Source of the DNA: Clostridiales bacterium
GTDB taxonomy: Bacteria > Bacillota > Clostridia > HGM11327
Assembly (NCBI GenBank): GCA_015056475.1
Contig: SVGF01000008.1
Coordinates: forward strand, 1-32,551
DNA length: 32,551 nt
Direction of reading: 5' to 3'
Position 1 is the first letter of the stretch. The number at the start of each line of letters is the position of its first letter. Below the pieces are notes generated by a model, which saw nothing but the letters and a program-made list of their open reading frames with translations, was not told where the DNA came from and did not search any database. The position numbers were made by a program, and so were the translations under genes. Shown here piece after piece: positions 8,731 through 18,466 of the stretch.

Positions 8731-11700
8731 ATGGTTTACAGAATATACGTAGAAAAGAAAAAGGAGCTTGCACACGAGGCTAATGCCCTCCTTGGTGACG
8801 TAAGGTCACTTCTCGGCATCACAGCACTCGAAGATCTCAGGCTTCTTAACAGATATGACGTTGACAATATCGAAGCAGAGCTTTTTGATTACTGCATAAA
8901 CACAGTATTCTCCGAGCCCCAGCTTGACATAACGTCAACTGAGCTTGATAACGATGATGCAACTGTTTTTGCTGTGGAATATCTTCCCGGTCAGTTTGAC
9001 CAGAGAGCAGATTCCGCCGCACAGTGTATTCAGATCATATCACAGAAGGAGCGTCCCGTTGTTCGTACTGCAAAGATATATATGCTCTACGGAAGCCTCA
9101 CCGAGGATGACGTTAACAAGATAAAGAAGTACGTTATCAACCCCGTTGAAGCAAGAGAAGCTTCTCTCGATAAGGTAGAAACTCTCGTTGTGGATTACGA
9201 TATCCCCACCCAGGTTGCCGTTCTTGACGGATTTATTAACCTTGACGAAAACGGCTTGAAGGAATTTATGAACGCTCAGGGCCTTGCTATGGACCTTGAC
9301 GATATCAAATTCTGCCAGTCCTACTTCATAAGCGAGCAGAGAGATCCCACTATCACAGAGATCAAGATGATCGATACATATTGGTCCGATCACTGCCGTC
9401 ACACAACGTTCCTTACAACTATTGATAACGTTACTTTTGAAGATGCGCTTATCCAGCACGCATACGAGGAATACATTGCTACCCGTAAGGAGGTCAACAG
9501 AACTAAGCCTGTAAACCTTATGGATATCGCTACCATTGCAGTGCGCCTGCTCAAGAAGAATGGCAAGCTCAATAAGCTTGATGAATCCGAGGAGATAAAC
9601 GCTTGCACAGTTAAGATCACAGTTAACGTTGATGGCGTTGACGAGCCCTGGCTCCTCCTCTTTAAGAACGAAACACACAACCACCCCACAGAGATAGAGC
9701 CCTTTGGTGGTGCGGCAACATGTATCGGCGGCGCAATAAGAGATCCTCTTTCAGGCAGATCATACGTTTATGCCGCAATGAGAGTTACGGGTGCTGCTGA
9801 TCCGCTCAAGCCCGTTTCCGAAACAATGGAGGGCAAGCTCCCCCAGAGAAAGATAGTTACAACAGCTGCTGCAGGTTATTCTTCATACGGTAACCAGATT
9901 GGCCTTGCAACAGGTCAGGTTGATGAGCTTTATCACGACGGTTATGCTGCAAAGAGAATGGAGATCGGTGCTGTTATTGCAGCTGCTCCCGAGGAAAACG
10001 TAAGACGCGAAAGACCGGTTGACGGCGATATCGTTATTCTTCTCGGCGGCAGAACAGGTAGAGACGGCTGCGGCGGTGCAACAGGCTCATCCAAGTCACA
10101 TAACTTGAAGTCACTTGAAAACTGCGGTGCTGAGGTTCAGAAGGGTAATGCCCCCGAAGAAAGAAAGCTCCAGCGTCTTTTCAGAAATAAGGAAGCTTCC
10201 ACACTCATCAAGCGTTGTAACGACTTTGGTGCAGGCGGTGTAAGCGTTGCTATAGGTGAATTGGCAGACGGCCTTGTAATCAACCTCAACGCTGTTCCCA
10301 AAAAGTACGACGGTCTTGACGGTACAGAGCTTGCAATAAGCGAATCTCAGGAGAGAATGGCAGTTGTGGTTGCACCCGAGGACGTAGAAAAGTTCCTCGC
10401 ACTTGCTAACACAGAAAACCTTGAAGCAACCGTTGTTGCAAGAGTTCAGGAAGAGCCCAGACTCGTGATGAATTGGAACGGTAAGAACATCGTTGACCTT
10501 TCAAGAGAATTCTTGAACTCAAACGGTGCAGAAAAGCATATCGACATTGCTCCCGCACGTCCCGAGGATTACACAAGAAAGGTTGAAGGCAATTTTGCAG
10601 ATCTTTATACTAACCTTGCAGGTGACTTGAACGTATGCTCAAAGAGAGGTCTTTCCGAGAGATTTGACTCCACTATCGGTGCAGGCACGGTTCTTATGCC
10701 TTTCGGTGGCAAGAATCAGCTCACACCTATTCAGGCAATGGTTCACAAGATCTCAGTTGAGCAGAAGACAACTCACACATGCTCACTCATGGCTTGGGGC
10801 TATAACCCCTACATTGCAGAAAAGAGCCCCTACCACGGTGCTTACCTTGCAGTTGTAGAGTCAGTTTCAAAGCTCATTGCAACAGGTGCAACGTTTAATG
10901 ACGTTTACCTCACGTTCCAGGAATATTTTGAAAAGCCCTTGAAGGATCCCAAGCGTTGGGGCAAGCCCTTTGCGGCACTCTTGGGCGCATTCATGGCTCA
11001 AAAGGAGCTTGAGATAGGCTCCATCGGCGGTAAGGACTCCATGAGCGGCTCATTTGAAAAGCTTGACGTTCCTCCGACATTGGTTTCATTTGCTGTTACA
11101 ACAGAGGATACATCCGTTATCATCTCCCCCGAATTCAAGGCCGCAGGTCACAAGGTTGTATGGCTCAAGCCCGAATACGATGAGAATGGCTTGCCCGTAA
11201 CAGCATCCCTTAAGAACGTATTTGATACTGTAAGCAAGCTCGTTAACGAAAATAAGGTTTATGCGGCTTATACTCCCACTTACGGCGGTATTGCTGAAGC
11301 TATTATGAAGATGGCTTTTGGTAACGACATTGGCTTTGAATATAACGATAAGCTTTCACTTTGTGATATATTCGGCTATGCATACGGCTCATTCCTCCTT
11401 GAGGTTGACTGTGACGTTTGCGTAGGCGATGAGATCGGTAAGACAACGGAATGCAAGTGCATCAAGCGCGGTGACGAAAAGGTTTGCCTTGGCAAGCTCC
11501 TCGACATTTACGAAAACAAGCTTGAGCCCATCTTCTCTTGCAACATCAAGACAGAAGGTAAGGAGATTCCCGCATTCTCTTACAATGCAACAAGTTATCC
11601 CACACCTAAGGTATCCTTTGCTGAGCCCAAGGTAATAATCCCCGTATTCCCCGGCACAAACTGCGAATTTGATACTGCCAAGGTTATGCGCCTTGCAGGT

Positions 11701-12420
11701 GCAAAGCCCGAGATCATCGTAATCAATAACCTTACGGCTTCGGGTATTTCACAGTCCGTTGATTACTTTGCATCAAAGCTTAAGGAAGCACAGATGGTAT
11801 TCATCCCCGGCGGATTCTCCGGTGGTGACGAGCCCGATGGTTCCGGTAAGTTCATTACAGCATTCTTCAGAAACGCTGCAATTAAGGATGGTGTAAGTGA
11901 CCTCCTCGAAAACAGAGACGGTCTTATGTGCGGTATCTGTAACGGTTTCCAGGCACTCATCAAGCTCGGACTTGTTCCATTTGGTAAGATTATCGACACG
12001 GACGAGAATTGCCCCACACTCACGTTCAATACAATCTCTCGTCACCAGTCAAGACTCGTTCGCACAAGAATTGCTTCCAACAAGTCACCTTGGCTTGCCG
12101 CAACAAACGTTGGCGACGTTTATACTGTTCCGATATCTCACGGTGAAGGCAGATTCCTTGCTAATGACGAGGTTGTTGCCCAGCTTGCGGCTAACGGTCA
12201 GATCGCAACTCAGTACGTTGACTTTGACGGCGTTCCCACGGACAATATTCGCTTTAACCCCAACAATTCCGCATTCGCTATTGAGGGTATTACCTCTCCC
12301 GATGGCAGAGTGTTTGGTAAGATGGGCCACTCTGAGCGTACAGCAGACGATCTTTACAAGAACGTTTGCGGTGTATACGACATGAAGATGTTTGAGTCCG
12401 CAGTTAAATACTTTAAGTAA
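8731..12420 (+). CDS. purL: Phosphoribosylformylglycinamidine synthase PurL, single-chain type
   Basis: A 1229-residue enzyme converting FGAR and glutamine to FGAM. An N-terminal PurS-like part is followed by a linker with YWSDHCRH at 217-224, two PurM-like ATP-binding halves ([16 protein letters not shown]; later [14 protein letters not shown]) and a C-terminal class I glutaminase. Nucleophile Cys1070 is in CGICNGFQ, with SHGEGRF downstream. Bacillus splits this activity into PurS, PurQ and PurL; the fused form here matches the clostridial long PurL. In contrast to the purF homologue, this glutaminase site looks intact. GAAAGG is at 8718-8723. Confidence 0.96.
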   Translation: MVYRIYVEKKKELAHEANALLGDVRSLLGITALEDLRLLNRYDVDNIEAELFDYCINTVFSEPQLDITSTELDNDDATVFAVEYLPGQFDQRADSAAQCIQIISQKERPVVRTAKIYMLYGSLTEDDVNKIKKYVINPVEAREASLDKVETLVVDYDIPTQVAVLDGFINLDENGLKEFMNAQGLAMDLDDIKFCQSYFISEQRDPTITEIKMIDTYWSDHCRHTTFLTTIDNVTFEDALIQHAYEEYIATRKEVNRTKPVNLMDIATIAVRLLKKNGKLNKLDESEEINACTVKITVNVDGVDEPWLLLFKNETHNHPTEIEPFGGAATCIGGAIRDPLSGRSYVYAAMRVTGAADPLKPVSETMEGKLPQRKIVTTAAAGYSSYGNQIGLATGQVDELYHDGYAAKRMEIGAVIAAAPEENVRRERPVDGDIVILLGGRTGRDGCGGATGSSKSHNLKSLENCGAEVQKGNAPEERKLQRLFRNKEASTLIKRCNDFGAGGVSVAIGELADGLVINLNAVPKKYDGLDGTELAISESQERMAVVVAPEDVEKFLALANTENLEATVVARVQEEPRLVMNWNGKNIVDLSREFLNSNGAEKHIDIAPARPEDYTRKVEGNFADLYTNLAGDLNVCSKRGLSERFDSTIGAGTVLMPFGGKNQLTPIQAMVHKISVEQKTTHTCSLMAWGYNPYIAEKSPYHGAYLAVVESVSKLIATGATFNDVYLTFQEYFEKPLKDPKRWGKPFAALLGAFMAQKELEIGSIGGKDSMSGSFEKLDVPPTLVSFAVTTEDTSVIISPEFKAAGHKVVWLKPEYDENGLPVTASLKNVFDTVSKLVNENKVYAAYTPTYGGIAEAIMKMAFGNDIGFEYNDKLSLCDIFGYAYGSFLLEVDCDVCVGDEIGKTTECKCIKRGDEKVCLGKLLDIYENKLEPIFSCNIKTEGKEIPAFSYNATSYPTPKVSFAEPKVIIPVFPGTNCEFDTAKVMRLAGAKPEIIVINNLTASGISQSVDYFASKLKEAQMVFIPGGFSGGDEPDGSGKFITAFFRNAAIKDGVSDLLENRDGLMCGICNGFQALIKLGLVPFGKIIDTDENCPTLTFNTISRHQSRLVRTRIASNKSPWLAATNVGDVYTVPISHGEGRFLANDEVVAQLAANGQIATQYVDFDGVPTDNIRFNPNNSAFAIEGITSPDGRVFGKMGHSERTADDLYKNVCGVYDMKMFESAVKYFK

Positions 12421-12452
12421 ATAAAATTTTATATACAGAAAGGAACTTCGAT

Positions 12453-14120
12453 ATGAAAACAGATATTGAAATTGCACAGTCGTGCAAAATGCTTCCTATC
12501 ACTCAGATAACCGATTCACTCGGTATTGACGACAAGTACATTGAGCAGTACGGCAAATACAAGGCCAAGATCGACCTTGCTTATTTGAGAGAATCTCAAA
12601 GACCTAACGGTAAGCTCATCCTCGTGACGGCTATTACCCCCACCCCCGCAGGTGAGGGTAAGACCACAACGACTATTGGTCTTGCTGACGGTATGAAACA
12701 GATCGGTAAGAGCGTTGCAGTTGCGCTTCGTGAACCTTCCCTCGGCCCGGTTTTTGGCGTTAAGGGTGGTGCAGCAGGCGGCGGTTATGCGCAGGTAGTT
12801 CCCATGGAGGATATAAACCTCCACTTTACAGGTGACTTCCACGCTATCGGCGCGGCAAACAACCTCCTTGCAGCTATGCTTGACAACCACATCCATCAGG
12901 GCAACACACTCGGTATTGACGTAAGACGCATCACATGGAAGCGTTGCGTAGATATGAACGACAGACAGCTCCGTTTTATAGTTGACGGTATGGGTGGTAA
13001 GGTAAACGGCGTTCCCAGAGAGGACGGTTTTGACATCACAGTTGCTTCCGAGATAATGGCTGTATTGTGCTTGTCCAACTCCATAGATGACCTCAAGAGC
13101 CGTCTTGCAAGGATCATCGTTGGTTATACTTTTGACGGCAAGCCCGTTACTTGCGGTGATCTTAAGGCTCAGGGCGCAATGACAGCACTCCTTAAGGATG
13201 CTATCAAGCCCAATATTGTTCAAACACTTGAGGGTACACCCGCATTTGTTCACGGCGGACCTTTTGCCAACATCGCTCACGGATGCAACTCCGTTATCGC
13301 TACAAAATTGGCTATGAAGTCAGCTGACTACGCTATCACAGAGGCAGGCTTTGGTGCTGACCTTGGTGCTGAGAAATTCCTCGATATCAAGTGCCGTTTG
13401 GCTGAGTTGAAGCCCAGCGCAGTTGTAATAGTTGCTACCATCCGCGCACTCAAGATGCACGGCGGTCTTGCAAAGACTGAATTGGGTAGTGAAAATCTCG
13501 AAGCTCTTGAAAAGGGTATTCCCAATCTTCTCCGCCACGTTTCCAACATCAAGGACGTTTACAAGCTTCCCTCCGTTGTGGCTATCAACAGATTCCCCAC
13601 GGATACAGACAAGGAAGTTGAGCTCATAATCAACAAGTGCAAGGAGCTCGGCGTAAACGTTTGTCTTTCTAACGTTTGGGCTGAAGGTGGCAAGGGTGCT
13701 ATTGAGCTTGCAGAAGAAGTTGTTAGACTTTGCGAACTTGAAAACGACTTTACATTCTCTTATGAGCTTGACGGCACTATTCAGGATAAGATCGAAGCTA
13801 TCGTTAAGAACGTTTACAGAGGCGACGGAGTTGTATTCACTCCCAACGCCGCAAAGCAGATAGAAGAACTCACAGCACTCGGCTTTGACAAGCTCCCCAT
13901 CTGCATGGCTAAGACTCAGTACTCTTTCTCCGATGCTCCCGAAAAGCTCGGTGCTCCCGAGGGCTTTACGGTAACGGTTCGTAACCTTAAGATCTCAGCA
14001 GGTGCAGGCTTTGTGGTTGCACTTACGGGTGATATTATGACTATGCCCGGCTTGCCAAAGGTTCCCGCTGCTGAAAAGATCGACGTTGATAACGCAGGCG
14101 TTATTACAGGTCTGTTCTGA
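12453..14120 (+). CDS. fhs: Formate-tetrahydrofolate ligase (10-formyl-THF synthetase)
   Basis: A 555-residue enzyme making 10-formyl-THF from formate, THF and ATP. The P-loop TPAGEGKT is at 64-71, preceded by the typical LITPTP-like strand. [20 protein letters not shown] and [14 protein letters not shown] follow, and the length is normal. GAAAGGA is at 12438-12444. As last gene of the operon it supplies the cofactor for PurN and the AICAR transformylase. It is ended by a strong terminator 26 bases after the stop. Confidence 0.97.
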   Translation: MKTDIEIAQSCKMLPITQITDSLGIDDKYIEQYGKYKAKIDLAYLRESQRPNGKLILVTAITPTPAGEGKTTTTIGLADGMKQIGKSVAVALREPSLGPVFGVKGGAAGGGYAQVVPMEDINLHFTGDFHAIGAANNLLAAMLDNHIHQGNTLGIDVRRITWKRCVDMNDRQLRFIVDGMGGKVNGVPREDGFDITVASEIMAVLCLSNSIDDLKSRLARIIVGYTFDGKPVTCGDLKAQGAMTALLKDAIKPNIVQTLEGTPAFVHGGPFANIAHGCNSVIATKLAMKSADYAITEAGFGADLGAEKFLDIKCRLAELKPSAVVIVATIRALKMHGGLAKTELGSENLEALEKGIPNLLRHVSNIKDVYKLPSVVAINRFPTDTDKEVELIINKCKELGVNVCLSNVWAEGGKGAIELAEEVVRLCELENDFTFSYELDGTIQDKIEAIVKNVYRGDGVVFTPNAAKQIEELTALGFDKLPICMAKTQYSFSDAPEKLGAPEGFTVTVRNLKISAGAGFVVALTGDIMTMPGLPKVPAAEKIDVDNAGVITGLF

Positions 14121-14146
14121 TAATACTAAGCTTTATAACAACATTA

Positions 14147-14179
14147 ACAGTCTTGATAGAAATATCAGGACTGTTTTTT
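14147..14179 (+). terminator. Rho-independent terminator of the purine operon
   Basis: Arms at 14147-14158 and 14163-14174 form a 12-bp stem with one G-U pair, closed by a GAAA tetraloop and running into TTTTTT at 14174-14179. It lies 26 bases beyond the fhs stop. Confidence 0.93.
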
Positions 14180-14227
14180 AATTTAATATTAAATTATGGT
14201 TAAATTAAATTTTACAAGGTATTGTAC

Positions 14228-14256
14228 TTGACTTTGTAATAACTTGGTTGTATAAT
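14228..14256 (+). promoter_or_regulatory. Promoter of the glycine-rich membrane protein gene
   Basis: TTGACT (14228-14233) and TATAAT (14251-14256) with a 17-base spacer. It lies after the purine terminator, so the downstream gene is an independent transcription unit with a leader of about 40 bases. Confidence 0.8.
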
Positions 14257-14301
14257 AATAGTATCAACTCAAATTATATTATAAAAAAGGAGGAAAAAAT
14301 T

Positions 14302-15234
14302 ATGCCCGGACCCGGAGGAGGCTCAAGAGGCGGCGGATTTGGCGGCGGATCAAGAGGTAGCTTTGGCGGAGGCTCAAGAGGTGGCTTTGGTGGTGGCTTT
14401 GGCGGACATCACAGCGGATTCCACGGAGGCTTTTACAGACCAAGACCGCATTTTTATATTCCGTTTTTTGGAAGAAGAAGATATTACGGCGGAGGTTGCT
14501 TTAACGGCATAGCCACGTTGTTGATAGTTGCTGTGGTTTTGCTCGGCACGATAGGTACAACGCTCTCGTCTGCAATAAAGACCATTGCAAATGGCGGTGC
14601 TGTAGAATATAATGAAAGAGCATTTCAAACTTATGCAGATGCTGAGTATGCAAAGGAATTTGGAGCATCTGAGGAAGGACTCTTGTTGGTATTCTTAACA
14701 GAGGAATCTGCTGACGGTTATTATGCTATTGCATGGTGCGGAGATAGTCTGCCCACAAGAATCAAAGACTTGTTCGGTGACGAAACTACAGTATTCGGTA
14801 GGACGGTAACGTCATGCATCAATAATGAGTATTATGCATATTCCCTTGACTCAAACCTCGCAAGTGTTATGGAAAATATGGCAGATTATATCGACGATAT
14901 GAATATTGATCTGTCCCACACAATGCCCGATGGCTTCAAGAATTTTAAGCCGCACATGAACAACTATACCGAATTTTCACTTACTGAAGCAACAGTAAAC
15001 AAAGGTATTGAGTATTTCTGTAACAAAACAAAAATTCCCACGGTTATAGTTGTTGACGATATGGAAAAGGTTTTTGGTAAGACCATATTCACAGGCGACG
15101 TTCAGCTGCTTTTGTTTGCGCTTTTAATCCTTGCTATTATTTTGGTTGCAGTTTTTAAGAGCAAAAATAATAACAATAACAGTCAGCAGGGTAATAATAA
15201 CACCTATAATAACTACAATTCAGATTTTCAGTAA
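14302..15234 (+). CDS. Glycine-rich two-segment membrane protein of unknown function
   Basis: 310 residues. The ATG at 14302 follows an ideal AAGGAGG. Residues 3-46 are built from Gly-Gly-Gly-Ser-Arg and Gly-Gly-Phe units, followed by an Arg/Tyr/Phe patch (45-62). A hydrophobic segment at about 68-88 is followed by a roughly 175-residue soluble domain with four Cys (146, 172, 240 and, before the first membrane segment, 66). A second hydrophobic segment lies at about 267-286, and the tail (288-310) is rich in Asn and Gln. Basic residues flank both hydrophobic segments, suggesting cytoplasmic ends and an external central domain (inference). The stretch around 108-150 (YADAEYAKEFG, then EEGLLLVFL) faintly resembles the TPM/YgcG fold, which is often paired with glycine-rich tails. 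I do not assign a function. Confidence 0.85.
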   Translation: MPGPGGGSRGGGFGGGSRGSFGGGSRGGFGGGFGGHHSGFHGGFYRPRPHFYIPFFGRRRYYGGGCFNGIATLLIVAVVLLGTIGTTLSSAIKTIANGGAVEYNERAFQTYADAEYAKEFGASEEGLLLVFLTEESADGYYAIAWCGDSLPTRIKDLFGDETTVFGRTVTSCINNEYYAYSLDSNLASVMENMADYIDDMNIDLSHTMPDGFKNFKPHMNNYTEFSLTEATVNKGIEYFCNKTKIPTVIVVDDMEKVFGKTIFTGDVQLLLFALLILAIILVAVFKSKNNNNNSQQGNNNTYNNYNSDFQ

Positions 15235-15243
15235 CAACAAAAG

Positions 15244-15285
15244 AACAGCACTATATCTCAAATATGAGAAATAGTGCTGTTTGTT
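15244..15285. terminator. Bidirectional terminator between convergent units
   Basis: Arms at 15244-15260 and 15265-15281 form a 17-bp stem with a single A-A mismatch and a 4-base loop. On the plus strand it is followed by TTTGTTTT; on the minus strand by CTTTTGTTG. It sits 9 bases after the stop of the glycine-rich protein gene and immediately past the end of the histidine operon, so it can serve both. Confidence 0.85.
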
Positions 15286-16098
15286 TTACTTTTTCTTTTG
15301 AGCTAAATAATCACCAAAATCAATGCAGTTTACACCAAGCTCCGCAATAATTGCTTCAGCTATTTCAGAGCCCGCTCTTAAAGCCAAGCTGGCGTGGCAA
15401 TCGGTCGTTATTATAACCGTGCCACCCTTTTGCTTTATGAATTCAAGCATCTGTCGCGTTGGGTACGGAGTTGAACGGTAGGACTTTGATATCGCACCCG
15501 TATTGACTTCAACAAATCTTGTTTTATCCTGAAGTAATGCCTCAAGCGCAGGCTTCCATATCTTTCCGTATTCCTCGCTCTGATCGTCAAACATCACTTG
15601 ATTTTCGTTGAATTTTGCAATAAGATCAAAATGACCTACGATATCACATTTGTTTTTGAGGTTGTGATCAACCAATGATTCGTAATAATCCTTTGCGTAT
15701 GCATAATAATCACCACCGTAAAGCTCCGTAACCGCCTTTTCGGTAACTGATGCAGCAAGATCTACGTCCATTACTACTCCGCCCTTTTTAATAGTATGTA
15801 CTGAGCCAATCGTATAATCAAACTGATCCAAAGGAAGGTCGGACGTTGAGTCAAGCTCAAGACCGCAATAAATATCTATTGAGTTTTTATACTTATTTTT
15901 AAGTGCATGTATCTCTGCAATATAAGACGGAATTGCATTCCTTTTCATGCTCCATCCGGAAACGTAATCTGCTCCCGGTGCGTGATCGGAAAAACCTAAC
16001 GACGTAAAATTGAACTCAATGGCTCTTTGTACCATTACCTCCGGCTCATTGTTACCGTCGCTATATATAGAATGTGTGTGAAAATTCGAACGTATCAT
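15286..16098 (-). CDS. hisK: Histidinol-phosphatase, PHP family (HisK/HisJ type)
   Basis: 270 residues, the usual length for PHP-type histidinol-phosphate phosphatases. Metal-binding motifs are in order: FHTHSIYSDG at the N-terminus, SDHAPG, GLELDS, GSVHTI, GHFDLIAKFN and TTDCHA near the C-terminus. It removes phosphate from histidinol phosphate, the eighth step of histidine synthesis. Because hisB here lacks a phosphatase domain, this enzyme is needed to complete the pathway. The ATG at 16098 follows AAAGGAGAAAT. It is the last gene of the operon, directly before the terminator. Confidence 0.92.
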   Translation of the reverse strand: MIRSNFHTHSIYSDGNNEPEVMVQRAIEFNFTSLGFSDHAPGADYVSGWSMKRNAIPSYIAEIHALKNKYKNSIDIYCGLELDSTSDLPLDQFDYTIGSVHTIKKGGVVMDVDLAASVTEKAVTELYGGDYYAYAKDYYESLVDHNLKNKCDIVGHFDLIAKFNENQVMFDDQSEEYGKIWKPALEALLQDKTRFVEVNTGAISKSYRSTPYPTRQMLEFIKQKGGTVIITTDCHASLALRAGSEIAEAIIAELGVNCIDFGDYLAQKKK

Positions 16099-16107
16099 AT
16101 TTCTCCT

Positions 16108-16329
16108 TTATTCTTCACTAAGAAGTGCTATCGCAACCTTGTAAAGCGGATCATATTCGCATCCGCAATCACCGCATTCCTCATCAGCCTGTTTTAGTGC
16201 TTTGATGAGGTCCGCTTTATTATCCGCGCCGTTAAGATAAGCAAGGCACGGCACGTCAATAAGCTCCCAACCGGATTCTGAAAGCTTTATAAGCACGTCA
16301 ACAAGATCTTTATCCAACGGTTTTCTCAT
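16108..16329 (-). CDS. Small cysteine-containing protein of the histidine operon, unknown function
   Basis: 73 residues, acidic, not recognised. The ATG (16329-16327) overlaps the hisIE TGA (16328-16326) in an ATGA junction, with AGGAG at 16345-16341, so it is translationally coupled to hisIE. Residues 1-50 look helical with a central GWELIDVPCLAYLNG segment. Then comes CGDCGC (Cys52, 55, 57), which with Cys28 could bind a metal or cluster, although this is inference. No signal peptide or membrane segment is visible. The downstream hisK begins 9 bases later. All ten pathway steps are assigned to other genes, so a role as regulator, chaperone or metal carrier is possible but unproven. Confidence 0.85.
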   Translation of the reverse strand: MRKPLDKDLVDVLIKLSESGWELIDVPCLAYLNGADNKADLIKALKQADEECGDCGCEYDPLYKVAIALLSEE

Positions 16330-16976
16330 TTTGTCATCTTCTCCTGCTTTACCTTGTGATCTATCACGTGGCGCGATGCAAGCTCCTTATGAATATCCTC
16401 TACCGAGATTCCCATCTGCACCATGAGCACCATTACGTGATATGCAAGGTCTGCTATCTCGTAGATAGTTTCCTTTTTGTCATCAGCTTTACCTGCAATA
16501 ATAACCTCAGTGCACTCCTCGCCAACCTTTTTGAGTATCTTGTCGATGCCTTTTTCAAAAAGGTAGGTTGTGTACGAGCCCTCGGGGCGCTGTTCATTTC
16601 TGCCAACCAAAAGGTCGTAAAGCCCCTGCATTGAGAATTCCGAAAGCTCATCGCTGTCCCATACTCTGTCGTTAAAGCATGAATCCGTGCCCTTATGACA
16701 AGCAGGACCGTCCTTTTCAACCACCACAACAAGTGCATCCTTGTCGCAATCTGCCGTTATAGAAACAATGTGCTGGTAATTGCCGCTTGTTTCACCCTTA
16801 AGCCAAAGCTCTTGTCTTGATCTGCTCCAAAAGCAAGTAAGACCCTTTTCCATTGATATTTGGAGGCTTTCTCTGTTCATATATGCGAGAGTAAGCACTT
16901 TTTTACTGATTGAATCTACTACTATTGCGGGAATAAGACCCTTTTCGTCAAATTTTAATTCGTCGATATTTATCAT
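16326..16976 (-). CDS. hisIE: Bifunctional phosphoribosyl-AMP cyclohydrolase / phosphoribosyl-ATP pyrophosphatase
   Basis: A 216-residue fusion catalysing steps two and three of histidine synthesis. The N-terminal cyclohydrolase (about 1-110) has CFWSRSRQELWLKGETSG and DCDKDALVVVVE with the downstream GPACH zinc motif. The C-terminal pyrophosphatase (about 120-205) has EGSYTTYLFEKG, KKVGEECTEVIIAGK and EIADLAYHVMVLM. The ATG at 16976 has AAGGAGAAAAT upstream. It lies 12 bases after hisF and is coupled to the small unknown gene by a 3-base overlap. Confidence 0.96.
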   Translation of the reverse strand: MINIDELKFDEKGLIPAIVVDSISKKVLTLAYMNRESLQISMEKGLTCFWSRSRQELWLKGETSGNYQHIVSITADCDKDALVVVVEKDGPACHKGTDSCFNDRVWDSDELSEFSMQGLYDLLVGRNEQRPEGSYTTYLFEKGIDKILKKVGEECTEVIIAGKADDKKETIYEIADLAYHVMVLMVQMGISVEDIHKELASRHVIDHKVKQEKMTK

Positions 16977-16988
16977 ATTTTCTCCTTA

Positions 16989-17750
16989 TTATTTAATTCT
17001 CATTGTAATGCCGTTTTGAGCAAGCGTTTGCTTGAGGTCGGGAATCATTACCTCGCCAAAATGGAATATTGATGCCGCAAGGCCTGCGTCAACCTTGGGC
17101 AATGTATTGAACAAAGTTACAAAATCTTCCTTTGATCCCGCACCGCCCGATGCAATAACAGGGACGTTTACCACCTTGCAAACTGCATCTAACATTTCAA
17201 TGTCAAAACCTTTTTTAACGCCGTCAGTATCTATTGAGTTTACAACAACTTCGCCTGCGCCCATATCTACACAGCGCTTGATCCATGAAATCGCTTCCAT
17301 GCCGGTATCTTCTCTGCCACCCTTGGCAAAAACTCTGAATTCACCGTCTACTCTCTTTACGTCAACAGAAAGCACAACACATTGATCGCCGTATTTACGT
17401 GCAGCATCCTCAACGAGCTGAGGGTTTCTGATCGCGCCGGAATTTACGCTCACCTTGTCTGCTCCGCAATTGAGCACGCGTTCAAAATCATCAACAGTAT
17501 TTATACCACCGCCAACGGTTAGCGGAATGAATATTGTGCTTGCAACCTTTGTGAGTATGTCTGTAAAAAGGCTTCTGCCCTCTGCCGATGCCGTTATATC
17601 GTAAAAAACAAGCTCATCTGCGCCATTGTCGCTGTAATACTTTGCAAGCTCAACGGGTGACGAAACGTCATTCAGACCTTCAAAATTAACACCCTTAACA
17701 ACTCTGCCGTTTTTAACGTCGAGACAGGGAATAATTCTTTTTGTTATCAT
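16989..17750 (-). CDS. hisF: Imidazole glycerol phosphate synthase cyclase subunit HisF
   Basis: A 253-residue (beta/alpha)8 enzyme that, with HisH, converts PRFAR and ammonia to imidazole glycerol phosphate and AICAR. The catalytic residues Asp11 (IIPCLDVKNGRVVKGVNF) and Asp130 (LSVDVKR) are present, as are the phosphate loops TVGGGI and ASGGAG. The ATG (17750-17748) overlaps the hisA TGA (17749-17747) in an ATGA junction, implying coupled translation. The AICAR released is a substrate for the transformylase in the purine operon. Confidence 0.97.
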   Translation of the reverse strand: MITKRIIPCLDVKNGRVVKGVNFEGLNDVSSPVELAKYYSDNGADELVFYDITASAEGRSLFTDILTKVASTIFIPLTVGGGINTVDDFERVLNCGADKVSVNSGAIRNPQLVEDAARKYGDQCVVLSVDVKRVDGEFRVFAKGGREDTGMEAISWIKRCVDMGAGEVVVNSIDTDGVKKGFDIEMLDAVCKVVNVPVIASGGAGSKEDFVTLFNTLPKVDAGLAASIFHFGEVMIPDLKQTLAQNGITMRIK

Positions 17751-18460
17751 TTTGCCACCTCGCAGGCTTCTTTCAAATCGATCGCACCCGTATAATACGC
17801 TTTGCCGATTATTGCGCCGTAAATATTCATCTCTTTTAACGCCTTTACGTCGTCAATGGATGAAACACCGCCGGATGCTATCACGTTCATTGAATACTTC
17901 TTTGAAAGGTGTTGATAAAGCTCACGGTTCGTACCCTTCATCGCGCCATCCTTTGAAATATCGGTACAGATTATTGTTTTAACACCCATATCCTGCATTT
18001 TTCTGCAGAATACATCCAACGTGAACGCAGAATTCTCAGTCCAACCCTTTATCGCAACAAAGCCGTCCTTTACGTCAATTCCAACAACTATCTTGTCACC
18101 GTAATCAGCCAATGCGTCAATCAAAAGTCCATCATCCTTTACAGCCGCAGTACCCAGGATTATTCTGTCAACGCCAATGTCCACGTATTTTTTAATAACG
18201 TCCATTGAGCGAATACCGCCCCCTATTTCAGCAGAAAGATCAGTATTCTCCACTATGCGTTTGACGGTTTGGATATTTGGTGTATCACCGTTTTTTGCGC
18301 CCTCAAGGTCAACAATGTGAATATGCGTTGCGCCGCAACGTTCAAAATCCTTTGCAACCTCTAAAGGGTCATCGTTATACACGGTCACCTGATCATAATC
18401 TCCCTTATAAAGACGCACAGCCTTGCCGTCTATTATATCTATTGCAGGTAAAATTATCAT
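17747..18460 (-). CDS. hisA: ProFAR isomerase HisA
   Basis: A 237-residue (beta/alpha)8 isomerase converting ProFAR to PRFAR. The catalytic aspartates fit Asp8 (LPAIDIIDGKAVRLYKGDY) and Asp129 (VGIDVKDG). GGGIRS and ASGGVSS are the phosphate-binding loops. It starts 6 bases after the hisH stop, with GGAG inside the hisH end, and overlaps hisF by 3 bases. Confidence 0.96.
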   Translation of the reverse strand: MIILPAIDIIDGKAVRLYKGDYDQVTVYNDDPLEVAKDFERCGATHIHIVDLEGAKNGDTPNIQTVKRIVENTDLSAEIGGGIRSMDVIKKYVDIGVDRIILGTAAVKDDGLLIDALADYGDKIVVGIDVKDGFVAIKGWTENSAFTLDVFCRKMQDMGVKTIICTDISKDGAMKGTNRELYQHLSKKYSMNVIASGGVSSIDDVKALKEMNIYGAIIGKAYYTGAIDLKEACEVAK

Positions 18461-18466
18461 TTTCTA

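Noticed and set aside
9040-9684. 214-codon open frame on the minus strand inside purL
   Set aside because: It lies wholly antisense to a strongly conserved region of purL, has no ribosome site or family motif, and its composition is what the opposite strand of this codon usage yields.
14302-14440. Short DNA tandem repeats (GGCGGAGGCTCAAGAGG-like) as a repeat element
   Set aside because: They are codon repeats of the glycine-rich N-terminus of a real gene and not a separate element.
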